Below the pieces are notes generated by a model. It saw only the letters and a list, made by a program, of their open reading frames with translations. It did not search any database and had not been told where the DNA came from. The position numbers and the translations under genes were made by a program. From Aptenodytes patagonicus (Eukaryota > Chordata > Aves > Sphenisciformes > Spheniscidae), in the NCBI RefSeq assembly GCF_965638725.1, contig NC_134958.1:22599964-22663963 (forward strand): DNA of 64,000 nt. Reading direction: 5' to 3'. This document shows, piece after piece, positions 37,797-49,800 of this stretch (positions within the stretch are counted from its first letter, which is position 1; the number at the start of each line of letters is the position of its first letter).

Positions 37797-39713
37797 ATAG
37801 GAGCAGCCTCACGCTCCCAAGCCCTGGTCCTCATGGGGGACTTCAACCACCCCGACATCTGTTGGAGGGACAGCACGGCAGGGCATAAGCAATCCGGGAG
37901 GTTCCTGGAACATGTCGATGATAACTTCCTTCTCCAAGCAGTAGAGGAGCCAACGAGGAGAGGTGCTATGCTGGACCTTGTTCTCACCAACAAGGAGGGG
38001 CTGGTGGGGAATGTGAAGCTCAAGGGCAGCCTGGGCTGCAGCGACCACGAAATGGTGGAGTTCAAGATCCTTAGGGCACCGAGGAGGGCGCACAGCAAGC
38101 TCACTACCCTGGACTTCAGGAGAGCAGACTTCGGCCTCTTCAGGGATCTGCTTGGCAGAGTGCCGTGGGACAAAGCCCTGGAGGGAAGAGGGGCCCAAGA
38201 AAGCTGGGTAATATTCAAGGATCACCTCCTCCAAGCTCAGGAGCGATGCATCCCAACAAAGAGGAAGCCAGGCAAAAACGCCAGGAGGCCTGCATGGATG
38301 AACAAGGAGCTCCCGGACAAACCCCAACACAAAAAGGAAGCCTACAGAGGGTGGCAGCAAGGACAGGGAGCCTGGGAGGAATACAGAGAAATTGTCCGAG
38401 CAGCCAGGGATTGGGTTAGGAAAGCTAAAGCCCTGATAAAATTCAATCTGTCCAGGCACATCAAGGGCAACAAGAAAAGATTCTATAGGTACGTCAGGGA
38501 TAAAAGGAAGAGGAGGGAAAATGTGGGCCCTCTCCGGAACGAAACAGGAGACCTGGTTACCCAGGACACGGAGAAGGCGGAGGTACTCAATGACTTTTTG
38601 CCTCGGTCTTCACTGGCAAGTGCTCGACCCTCACCGCCCAAGCTGCAGAAGGCAAAGGCGGGACTGGGAGAATGAAGAGCCGCCCGGTGTGGGAGAAGAT
38701 CAGGTTCAAGACCATCTAAGGCACCTGAAGGTGCACAAGTCCGTGGGACCCGATGAGATCCATCCGCAGGTCCTGAAGGAACTGGCGGATGAAGCTGCTA
38801 AGCCACTATCCATCGTATTTGAGAAGTTGTGGCAGTCCGGAGAAGTTCCCACTGACTGGAAAAGGGGAAACATAACCCCCTTTTTAAAAAGGGAAAAAAG
38901 GAAGACCCGGGGAACTACAGGCCAGTCAGTCTCACCTCTGTGCCTGGCAAGATCATGGAGCAGACCCTCCTGGAAGCTATGCTAAGGCACATGGAGGACA
39001 GGGAGGTGATTCGAGACAGCCAGCATGGCTTCACCAAGGGCAAGTCCTGCCTGACTAACCTGGTGGCCTTCTGTGATGGAGTGACTACTCCATGTAGTAT
39101 GGAGTAGTTACTATATCATACTATGTCCATCATGGACGTGGGAAGGGCTGCAGATCTTGTCTATCGGGACCTCTGTAAGGCCTTTGACACGGTCCCCCCC
39201 AACATCCTTCTCTCTAAACTGGAGAGGTATGGATTTGATGGGTGGACTGTCCGGTGGGTGAGGAATTGGTTAGATGGTCGCATCCAGAGGGCAGTGGTCA
39301 ACGGCTCAATGTCCAGATGGAGGTTGGTGACGAGTGGCATCCCGCAGGGGTCCGTATTGGGGCCGGTGCTGTTTAATATCTTCATCAATGACATAGACAG
39401 TGGGATCGAGTGCACCCTCAGCAAGTTTGCAGGTGACACCCAGCTGAGAGGTGGGGTCGACACGCCAGAGGGACGGGATGCCATCCAGAGGGACCTGGAC
39501 GAGCTTGAGAAGTGGGCCTGTGTGAACCTCATGAGGTTTAACAAGGCCAAGCGCAATGCCCCATCCCTGGAAACATTCAAGGTCAGGTTGGACGGGGCTC
39601 TGAGCAACCTGCTCTAGCTGAAGATGTCCCTGCCCACGGCAGGGGGGTTGGACTAGATGACCTTTAGAGGGCCCTTCCAACCCAACCTGTTCTATGATTC
39701 TGTCATTCTATGA
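37797..39713 (+). mobile_element. Broken CR1 LINE, endonuclease end through reverse transcriptase and 3' tail
   Basis: A 5'-truncated CR1 ORF2 copy of 1.9 kb. It starts at the [10 protein letters not shown] segment of the APE-type endonuclease, with SDHEMVEF near 38041, then a basic linker. The reverse transcriptase follows: [17 protein letters not shown] (about 38740), [10 protein letters not shown] (about 39170) and [14 protein letters not shown] (about 39340). Breaks: frameshifts near 38598 and 38888, replacement of 20-40 bases by an unrelated hairpin near 39080-39122, the catalytic FADD box reading FAGD, and a large deletion at about 39559 joining the RT directly to the 3' UTR. The tail ends with ATTCTATGA. 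It is inactive. Its 3' part is the subfamily of the copy at 18265. Confidence 0.95.
39085..39107 (+). repeat. Perfect 9-bp hairpin inserted in the CR1
   Basis: CTACTCCAT, loop GTAGT, ATGGAGTAG. It sits where CR1 elements normally carry reverse transcriptase sequence. More partial palindromes (GTTACTATATCATACTATG) follow up to about 39125. The form suggests a templated snap-back repair event. Confidence 0.85.
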
Positions 39714-42400
39714 ACAGGGGAACGATGCCCCCATCTCCCCAACATCTCTCCCCAGACTAAACCCGGGGTAGCTGCAAATCCTCCTCCCTGCGAGTCTCTG
39801 GTCGCGTTCAGCAGGTCCCGTAACCCCGCGGGTGCCCTCGGCAGCCCCGAGGATCTCCCGGGCTCTCTGAGGGGTCAGCGCTGTATCTCTGCCGCGGAGA
39901 TGGTTTGAGGTTTTTGGATTCAGTCTCCTTTCTGCTGGTTCATCGAGGCTCCTGCTCCGCTTCCCCTTGGGCGTCGGGTGTTTCTGCTGCAAGCAGAGCC
40001 GGAGGAAGGGATCCGAAGGGATCGTGGCAGTCCCGGCCTCTGCCCTCGTGGTTTTGCTTTCCCTCTGCATCAGTTTTCCTGCCTCTCCAGCCCTCCTGAG
40101 TCGGGGGACGTTAGAAAGCAGCCGAGCCGCCCCCCCTGCGATAAGGAGGGTGCTGAAGGACCCGGCACCGCTCGGCACAGACTCCTTGGCACCAACGATG
40201 CTGATAGCTTGGCTTCGGTGGTGACAACCTTGCAATTAAAACTTGCAGGTGCAGTGTTCTTGCCCTGGCCAGCAGCCTCGGTGGATAGTTTACGAATTGT
40301 TTCCAGGAGTAATTGAGCTTAATTAGAAGCTTGAATTCCCCGGGGCTGTGCTGCTCAGTGGTTCTGTACTTGTCGGGAGTCATGCGGGGGCTGAAGATGC
40401 TCAGAGATGCACAGAGAGGGGGGAGAGGAATAACGCGATCGGGGCAGTCGTTCCCTGCTAGGTCTCACCCTGTTTGGGTTTTTGTTCCTGGCATGTCATG
40501 TTGTCCTTCAGATGGAGACTGGGATTTGTTTCTCTGGGAATCCTGGCTTTGGCGTTGTACCTCGCTTTTCCGACTCTCCGGGGAGAAAACAGAGGATAAA
40601 GGGGACAGAACCCAGCAGAAAGCCTCCGTGCTGGCCAGGGGGATGAAGAATAAAGGCGACTTTTGGGCGTGTAGTCATCGCGGTTAAGAGAAAATCAATC
40701 TGCTCCTGACCTGGGCTCCTGGGCTCTCTGGAGGCAGCACAGAGAGATGGGCTCTGCCGTGGGGACTCATAAAATCGGGCTCCATCAAGTGCGATCGCAA
40801 AGAAACCCCAGTCTGAAAGCCGGGAGAGCCCGGTGTCCTCCCAGCCCCTGGACAGATGGCGTGCAGCCTCCGGCAAGTCACCGACGGCCGGTGCCAGCTC
40901 CGGGCTGCCCGCACGGGGCTGCGGAGGGACGAGCATCCCAGGGACCCGCTCGGCCCCCCTAGCACCAGCCCTGCTGATGGCAGAGGTAGCCAGAAAATCC
41001 CCCCGCGTCCTCCTTCCAGCGCCGCTGGCACGGCGGGCGAGCGTGCCGGGGCAGGCAGCATGCCGCCCCGTGTTCCTGCCGCCACCACCGAACCGAGGGA
41101 AAGCAGAATACGTGGCCTGGGGCGGGGGGGGGAACCAAGCGCCGTGATAAAAGCTTTATGGAAGGGATTTTCGCATGGCTCCTTGCGCGCCTGGAAGAGC
41201 CTTTCCCCAGGAAAGCCGTGCCCCCGGAGCGGCCCAGACCCCCTCGCCTGGCTCTGCTTTCTATCTCGCTTGATTTACACGGGTCGCTTGGGTGGTTTAT
41301 AGCTTTGGAGAAATATGATTCACGAACTCGAGCGTGATAAGGATGGGGGAAGAAAGAAAAGCCACGTCAACCCAAAGGAATGCGGCCGGTGGAGAGCCCA
41401 GCCTGCGGCTGGCAGAAGCCCCGGGAGGGGGGGATCGGGCGTAAAAAGGGGCAAAATGGTAACACGTGCCTGAAAAAATAGCTGGAAACCGCCCATCCCT
41501 GCTGCAGGAAGGCACAGCTCGCTTTGCCCGGGCTCTCGTCCCCCAGATCTGCAGCTCTGAGGCCACGGGCCTGGGTCGGCCGAGCGGGGGGATGCTTTGG
41601 AACAGGGAATAATTTATGACCTGAGCCGCCGTGTTGTGTTTACACGGTGCCGACTGTGCTCCGCGGGGGCCAACCCCCCCCTGCCCCGGGGCTGCAGCCG
41701 CCCTCCAGACCGCTGCACCGCTTCCCCGAGGATAAGGAGCCGGCCTGGGGTCTGGGAGCCATCTTGCGTGAGCGGCGGGCGAGGGAAGCGTCGTCCCTTT
41801 GTCCCCGCGCTCTGCTGGGCAGAGCCACGTGCCTGCCGGACGCGTGGCTGGGGAAGCGGACGCTGCGCCGAGGCTTCCTCCGACGATGGGTGGTGGGGGC
41901 GGCGGGGAAAGCCCTGACCCGGTGGCTGCCGGCGGGGAAGGTTCCCGCTGCCCTCGCGAGCGTCGACCCCCCCGTGCAAACGCGTCTCCACCTGGCAAAC
42001 GCCGCCCCTTTGCAAAGGCAGCACGATTTGGCTGCTCACCGCCGCGAGGGGAGACCGCGGCCGATGAAGCCGTGGGCTCGCGGGGTGGGTTTGCGCGTCG
42101 GAGAGACCTTCGGCTGCGGGATGGGGGTGCCGAGGTGCAGGCAGACCTCTGGCCCTTGCTCCGCTTCGGGGATAACCTCTTGGCCCTGCCCGAGGGCGAG
42201 GGAGCTCCCGCCTGCGGCCTGCCCTCGCAGCATCCCCGGGGAACCCCTGCCTCCTGCACAGCCCCGCGGCAGGTTTGGCTCTCAGATGCCCCGGGGCTGG
42301 GGGGGGACACACACGACATTACGCACGGCAGCGTTTTTGCATTGATACGAAATTGCTTTTAAATGGAAGGATTTTCACAGCCAGGGCAAAAGCTCCAGCC
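39714..42400. other. Intergenic stretch with second orphan CpG-rich block
   Basis: No exon with a recognisable product. From about 41580 to 42300 the DNA is CpG-rich, and several long overlapping open frames run on both strands (minus 41297-42319 is the longest). Mutually overlapping open frames without domains indicate lack of stops in GC-rich DNA rather than genes. Confidence 0.5.
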
Positions 42401-42484
42401 GTGCGGGCAGGGTGCGGGCAGGGTGCAGGCAGGGTGCAGGCAGGGTGCGGGCAGGGTGCAGGCAGGGTGCAGGCAGGGTGCGGC
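42401..42484 (+). repeat. 11-bp tandem repeat, about 7 units
   Basis: The unit GGGTGCRGGCA repeats about seven times, with R alternating G and A in a patterned way (G, A, A, G, A, A, G). The alternation suggests a 33-bp triplet of units was duplicated. Confidence 0.9.
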
Positions 42485-43324
42485 TCGGCGCTGGAGCGCC
42501 CGTACGCCTCCAGTCAATGAACCCTGCCGGCTGCTTCAGCAGAAAGCCAATGTTGACCCTTCGCCAGCGTTTGCATGCTTCGACACTAAAATTACCAAAA
42601 GCGGAACAAAGCCCCACGCTCCCCTCCAGCGCCAGCTTTGTTCGCTGATTCTTTAAAAAAAACCATAATAATGAAATAATTGTATTTATTGGGGTTTTAC
42701 TGGAAGTCAAAGATCTGGGAAAAGCCATGGAGAAAGAGAGCTCCACCTTCTGCTCTGCTTCTTATTTCCCACCCCTCTCTTCCTCCCCTTACCCAGCATC
42801 CATCCTCCCCCAGAGCATCCATCCGAGCTGGACCACCGCGGAGGGAGAGACCCTGGCACGGCTGCAGCACCATCCCCCCTCCCCGCCGTGTCCCCAGCTC
42901 CTCGGAGGGGACCGCGGCTCGGGAGCCGGGCAGAGACCGGCGCGGGACATGGGAACCGGCGGCACCCTTGCGGTTTAGAAACTGGAAACAAAAGCTGAAG
43001 CGGTTCGAAGGCTCGGCCTCGAAATGGGGAAGGTGGCAGGGGAGCGGAGAGGAACCAAAACCCACCAGCGGAGGAACAGGCTGGGGGGCGAAGGAGAAGT
43101 GAAAGCAGCTGTGATTACTGAAAGCCCCGATGTGAAAGAGTGGGAGCGCTATCTTTGGGGCTTTCACTTCCCTGTCTGGGCAGGTTTTCTTGGCTTCGGT
43201 CTATTTTTCCCCCTACCCCGCTCTCTGCTCATAAATTCCTCCCTGGGGCAGGTGGGGTTGGTGCTGCCGGAGGTGGGTGCCCCATCCGCCGCAGGGGCTC
43301 GGAGAGGACCGAAGCTGGGGGCCG

Positions 43325-43866
43325 CCGAGCATCCCTGCGGCAGTGGGGTTTGGGGGGTACCACCGAGCATCCCTGCGGCGGTGGGGTTTGGGGGGGGTAC
43401 CACCGAGCATCCCTGCGGCGGTGGGGTTTGGGGGGGAACCACTGAACATCCCTGCGGTGGTGGGGTTCGGGGGCGAACCACTGAACATCCCTGCCGTGGT
43501 GGGGTTTGGGGGGGGTATCACCGAGCATCCCTGCTGCAGTGGGGTTTGGGGGGGAACCACCGAGCATCCCTGCGGCGGTGGAGTTCGGGGGGGTACCACC
43601 AAGCATCCCTGCGGCGGTGGGGTTCAGGGGGTACCACCGAGCATCCCTGCCGTGGTGGGGTTCGGGGGGAGTATCACCGAGCATCCCTGCTGCAGTGGGG
43701 TTTGGGAGGGAACCACTGAACATCCCTGCAGTGGTGGGGTTTGGGGAGGAACGACTGAACATCCCTGCGGCAGTGGGGTTCAGGGGGTACCACCGAGCAT
43801 CCCTGCAGTGGTGGGGTTTGGGGGGGAACCACTGAACATCCCTGCGGCGGTGGGGTTTGGGGGGTA
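43325..43866 (+). repeat. G-rich minisatellite, 14 units of about 39 bp
   Basis: Fourteen copies of a unit built on CATCCCTGCGGCGGTGGGG and a TTTGGGGGG run, joined by TACCACCGAG or AACCACTGAA linkers. The mean period is 39.2 bp, close to a multiple of three, so all frames stay open and produce long repetitive artefact proteins on both strands. The + strand is strongly G-rich, with many potential quadruplexes. Copies 6 and 10 share a GTATCACCGAGC left linker and a GCTGCAGTGG core, evidence of block duplication. Confidence 0.95.
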
Positions 43867-46800
43867 CCCGCTTCCTGCCGGAGGTGCGGACGTGTCCAAG
43901 CTGCATCACCAGCTGCCGTCCCCTCTCCGGAGAGGGACAGCCGCCGGTCCCTGCTGCACGGGCTGCATCTGTGTGTTTGGCCTCTAAATAGGGAGATATT
44001 TTAATATTTTCAGCAGACTGCATCTCCCGTTGGTCCCTGCCCCCAGATATTTCGTGCAGGACCAGAGGCCTGGTAGCGGGGCGCAGCGGGGTGCTTTGGT
44101 AGCTGCCCCGGTTTACACCAAGCACCTCAATAAAAGCCATTTTTATTCCAGATGAAACGCTGTCACTGAGGGTTGAAAGAGCTTCCAGCAAGTGCTTTCT
44201 TTCTGCAAAAATAAACAGAGGTGAGGGGTGGCCGAGACCCGATGCGCTGGTGGTGCTGAGAGGCTCTGGCATCGGGCTGATGTGGAAAATCAGTGTTCAA
44301 GCCGCGAAAAGCAGCCGTGGTCCCCAGCTCCCCCTCAACGGTCCTTATCGCTGCGGCCTCCGCGCTTAGTTTTGGGCAACGGAAGCCTGCAGGTTCATGG
44401 ATTTAAGCCCAATTAGCAACCCTAATTAAAACAGTGCATTCCCCCCCCCACCACCACCACCCCCGGGAAGGGTCAGCGTAACTTGGCCATGACCTCGGCT
44501 GGAGCGTTTGACTGTTCTGCCCAGGGTGAAGCCCACTGTCCTCTGCGGGACCCGAACCCGGGCTTAAAGTTAAGCCTGGGATTAGAGGCCGCGTTGAAGC
44601 CGGCCGGGGCGAGTCCCCCGCTGTCCTGAATCAGCAGAGCGGCTGCACGGGGAAGATCAAGAGCGGACGAGGGGTCTGGCGGCTCCCGGGGAGCGGAGTG
44701 TTGGATGCTGAAGGGAGGGAGCTGGCTGCGGGGCTCAGTGAGGAGCCGTGAGCTGGTCCCCTGCATCCATCAGCCGAGCCGTAGGGGACGGAAACCACGG
44801 TAAAAATCTTTAGGGTAAATCTTTAGGGTGGCGTCACCGTTCACAGGGGGCCGGGCCGAGGCCTCAGTGATGGAGGACGCAGCCCTCCAGACGGTCAGGT
44901 TTGTTTTCTCTCCTGGGCGCTGGGGAATTATTATATATTTATTATTAAATACACCCGCCAGCATCAGGACAAGCACCTTGGAGTGGGTCAGAAGCCCCGA
45001 GCCTGGACCCTAACCCTCACCTCCCAGCACGTGGCTACCGAGCGTCGCCCTTGGCTACCGACTAAGTGAACGACGCTTATTTCGGTCCTGCTGCGGCGGG
45101 GGCTGTTTGAGGGCTGCTCACGCTGGCCCCGTCGTTACAGATGGGGACACGGCGATGGCGAGGGGCGAGCAGCTCTGGGGGGGGGATGCTCCAGGACGGC
45201 AGAGCCGTGAAGCTGCGCTCCCAGCTTGCCCCGCCTGAACGCGAGTTTTGCAAAATACGCTGCTTTTCCTTGGTGTTTTTCCTGGCTCCTGTTGTAGACG
45301 ACGGCTCCTTGCTCGCTCTGTCCTACCAGCGTAAGGCGTGAAGGCCAAACCACCCCGAATCTTTAAGGCGAAGACAAGCATTCCCCAAACACAGGCCTTG
45401 GGGGAAAAAAAAGAGAAATCAACATCCCTCCCACATACACCCATCGTTTTTAGCCTGCTTCGGGATTTCTGACTTTAAAACGCCCGGGGCCTGTCCTGCT
45501 GTGGAAGGAGCATCCTCATCCCTGCAAAACCTCGTGCTGAGCTCTCCCCAGGGATGTCTGCCCTCCATTTAAAGCCTTGCTCTTCTCTTCCCACTCCTCC
45601 ATTAACGCTGCTGGGTTAATTTGGCCTCTGCGTTTCCTATATACCAGCCTTAAATTCCGTAATTAACAGGTCAACGCCGTCAATCCTATTCCACAGGCAG
45701 AGGAACCGAGACGGGGAGGGGGGCAGCGACGTGCCGGGTCCTGCTCTGCACTGGGAAGGGGGTGCAGAAGGAAAGGGGCTGGGGGCTTTCCCTCTGAATT
45801 AAACCAACACAAGAAAGAAAAAATAATATAACTGGGGGGGGGGAGTTAAAGCCACTCCCTGAAACTCAACCTCTTTCATCCCGCGGGAGCTCGGCAGATA
45901 GATCACAAGCGTCGCTGGGTCAGATGCTCTGGAGCTCTTCCAGGCCTGGCCGGTGTTTAAATAGAAAGGTTATGTACCTGGGAGATTTATTTCATCTTTT
46001 AATTGGTTGTTTGTTTACACGACTTGGGAGCTCTTTGCTAATGTTTGCTTTGCTGGCTCACTCAGCTGCTGAAAATCCCGGCCGGCCGCGTCCCAGCCGG
46101 GCCGGTGTGCCGGGGGAGGTTGCCTTTCGGCTCCGGCTCCTCGGCTTCGCCCGGTGAGCCCCGGTGGTTCGCCGTGAGCCCTTCCCAGCCCCGCTCCGCA
46201 GGCATCACCAAACCCCCCCCGGAGCCGGCGTCTCTCCCGTCACACCCTCGCAGGCGTGCGGGTGGGATGGTCTAGATGAGGGTCCGCCACCCCAACGTCT
46301 CCCTTTCCCTTCCCTCGTGGGCAGGCTGACGGAAAAGAGGAGCGGGGGCCACCCTGGCCACGGAGGTGGCGGAGATGGACCCCCCTCAGCTGGGCTTTGG
46401 GGCTCCCCCTCTCCCGAGCATCCTGCCGGGCCCAGCAGAAAACGAGGTGCAGAGCACCACGGTTACGGGTTTGGTTTTTCCCAAGTGTGTGGTAAGGTCT
46501 GGGTCCTCCGCTGCTCTTAATCTGCACAAAGCTTTGGAGGAAAATCAGTTTTCTTCCACTGCGGCTCTAAAGAAAAGCGCTTTGGAAACGACTGGCGAGG
46601 TGCAACGCTTCTCTCGCGCCTCCTCTCTTGGTTTTATCTCATTTTGTGTTAATTTTCACCTTTCCACGAGCCGTGGGACTGCCTTTCAGCAGGCGTGCCC
46701 GGGCGATGGGCGCCCGACAGCCACGTAGGCGGATGGCTGCGGCACGAGGTGCCTTCGGGCTCTCTGGCAGAGCAGGTGTCTGACGGCAGATGGTCTCCTC

Positions 46801-49800
46801 CAACCCCCCCCCTTGGGGGGCCACTCATGTGGTTTGGGGTGGTGGTGGGGGGGGGGGGGGCTCTTTCCCTCCCTGCCCCAGCGTTGGAGCCGGTGGATCC
46901 TTACCGCGCTTGGCGTGCCTCCCCGGAGGGGAGACGGGAAGCGATGCTCCCTGGCCCGCGCCGATAAGGAGCAGCCACCCAGCCGGATCGGCGGGGTGAG
47001 CTTGGAAGGAGCAGCCTCGGGGGTGATGGGGAAGCCGCAGATAAAGGCCGGGGGTGGGGGGGTGGGGGTGGGATCACGCCCAAGATGAGCTGGCGTTGGC
47101 AAGAGCCCTCTAAAATTAGGAAGGCAAAGGTGGGTGTTTCCAAGGCGGGAGGGTTCGCTCCAGAAAAACCTCCCAGCTTCTGCGGCTGATGGCCATCTTC
47201 CCGGCGGGGCGGCTTGCCCGCTCCTCTGCCAGCTCCTGCCCGTGCTCATTGAACCGATGTCAACAGCAGCCGCGTGCGTTCGGGAGGAGCTGATGGGTGT
47301 CACTGCAGGAATGTGGGGGTTTGGGTTTTTTTTTTTTTTTTCCATGGTTTTTGGGTTACAAATGTGTTAACGTCTGCTTTGCGCAATCAATCCGTTTCTC
47401 AATCTTTGCTCTCTGCAAACAACCGGAGACAAGCACGCGTTGCTTAACCGGGTAAATCAGAGCTACCTCTGCTCCCCCAGCCTCGCCAACCACACACGGC
47501 CAGCTCTTCTTTTCTCCTTCCTCCCATCACAGTCTGCATTAATAATGATAATTAAAACCGTGTTTGGGACCAGTTTCCTGGTTTATCCTCTGGGATTTCT
47601 TTTTTCTCCTGGACTTCCGAACTGCTTCTCACTGGTGGTACCAAGATGTGTTTCCAGGTGACATGGAGGAGGACCTCCCCAGGTCCTGCTCACACGTTTT
47701 TGGGGGGGGAGGAAGACGATGGGGTTATTGGGGATGGCACCATCTTACGACCATCCCATGCCTAGCGTGGAGGCCATGATGGTGTCTCCAAGCTTTGGTC
47801 CGTGTGGCCATGAGGTTGGCTACGGGGCATCCTGCGCTGCCTCCCCAGCCTGTCCTCAATCCCTGGGAGGCAAAGCCAGCAGGGCATGGCGACCCAGCCC
47901 CAGGCCACCCGCTGACCCACTTGGCTTGGCATGTGCGGAGGAGATGTATGGAGCAGCGAGGAGGTCAGACCGGCCATCCAGGAAGCCTCCGAGGCGGCGC
48001 TGCCCTGAGGTAAGATGGGAGGACCAAAGGCGACGGGGAATTTTGCCCTCTTGCTGCAGGGCGTTGGGGAAAAAATGTATCATGAAGAAGTGGCGGGACG
48101 GCCACTGCTACGCTGGGCAATGGAGCCTTCTCCAAAAAAATCATCATCGCTTGGGGCTGAAAGGGCCTGTTGGGGCTAGAAGGTCCCGTGGAGGCCAAGG
48201 TGGTCTCCTGAGATGGGAATCACTTTCTGGAGAGCAGATGGGACCACGCGCTGAGCGTAGCTCTTCTGCTGGTGCTGAGCTTTGATGGGAAAGTGCTGGG
48301 CTTGGTGACCGTGGAGAACAGGGAGAGCTCACCCAGGATTTCCCTGGGCTGGGATTTACGTACGCCACCGGCCAAGTGATGAAAGGTCTGGAAAACCCAG
48401 GACCTGCCATGTCTTGCAGAGTCACCGGGCTTCTCCAAGCGGCATAAGCAAAGCTCAGCCCACTAATTGCCTGCCTGAGGACAAAGCTTGTGCATTTGGG
48501 TTTTGTTAGCATCTAGTCCGTGGAAGTCCCCATCCCGGGTGGCACCACGGTACCCAAGAGTGCCCCAGGGATACCTGGTGTCCTTCTGGTGGCAGAGAGT
48601 GCTTCTGCCCTGGGAAGTCCCTGGGGACTTCGGTGGCATCGAGGCCGGCTGCCAGCTGGGGCCGGGGAGTCACCCAGCCTGGGGGGAGATGCTGAGCCGG
48701 GGCCAAGCTGTGCTTCCCTGAAGGCATCGGGTGGGAAGGGCTGATCCAGATGCTGGAAATCAGACGGCAGCAGGTTTCCCCGAGGGAGGGCTCAGCCAGG
48801 GGTAAGCCTCCTTGTAACTGGTTTCCATGGCCTGTAAGATGATGAGGACGTGGGTACCGGGAGGGGGAGATGCAGGGCAGAGGGTCATTTCAGCCCTAAG
48901 CCCTGAGCAGCTGTCCCTCTCCACTACCCAGGGTGGTAAAGCCATCCTGGCACCAGGAGCACGGCTCCACCACCACCTCCTTCCCAGCCATCTTCCCCGA
49001 GGGTTTTCACAAGAAAAGCGCTGCTGAGGGAACCCGGGGACCATCAGGTGAGCCCTAAAGTCCCCATCCCAGTAACAGAGGGATGGAGAAGGAAAGCTTG
49101 AACTTCAGAGCAGCTGGCTGGTGGGACCTCGTCTCCCGTACCAGGCTGGAGAAGGTCCCACAGCCCCAGCTTCGGGCCTGCATCCAGAAATGCCATGGCG
49201 GGCACGGCCAAGAACTTCACTCATTTATTATTATTTTTTTTTTTCCTTTCCAGGCACTGAAAATTGCTGCGTGGGAAGACGGGGATTTGGAGGTGATGAA
49301 TGGCTTTGCCGTGTTTACCAAACAGATGATTTCATTTTATGGGCACCAAACACCTGGGCTTGCCCTTCCTGGCTGGAAGAGCGAAATCCCACAAAACTGT
49401 TCACTAATACCGGCAAAAATTGGTAGCTTCAGAAGAAAACTGGGGAGGCTGGAGGTGCAGAGCCAGAGGAGCGGAGGGGAGAGGCCAGGCTCAGCCCTCC
49501 GAGGTATGTGATGTCCACGTGCTGCTGCTGGCCCAGCCAAGGGGATTTTCCAGTGACCTGGATGTAAGCAGGGCACGCTCCAGCCCTCCCGCCGGTCCTG
49601 GCTCAGCCGCCCTGGAGCCCTGCGGCATGGGAACCGGCTTGGACGAGCATCCCTGAGCCCAGAAGAGTCCACTCAGCCCTTGCAGAGAGCCCAAGGGGGT
49701 CCCACACCTTCCCAGCCGCACCTTCTAATGAGGAAAACGCCCGCAGAGAGGCATTGGGAGGCATCAAGGGACGCGGGTGCAAGTCCCGTCGGGGAACCGC

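Noticed and set aside
37833-39617. Open frames with endonuclease and reverse transcriptase motifs as host genes
   Set aside because: They are fragments of one broken CR1 retrotransposon, with frameshifts, a mutated catalytic box and the CR1 tail.
41297-42319. 340-residue minus-strand open frame
   Set aside because: It lies in CpG-rich DNA where several frames on both strands are open together. It shows no domain, splice support or codon pattern.
43229-44272. 347-residue minus-strand open frame with repeated PPNPTAAGM-type motif
   Set aside because: It is the translation of the 39-bp minisatellite. A period divisible by three keeps every frame open, and + strand frames over the same bases are equally long.
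44540-44620. tRNA-like B-box on the minus strand (GGTTCGGGTCC)
   Set aside because: One mismatch to the B-box, no A-box at the right spacing and no cloverleaf that I could fold.
49730-49800. tRNA-like B-box (GGTGCAAGTCC)
   Set aside because: No A-box or acceptor stem pairing upstream.
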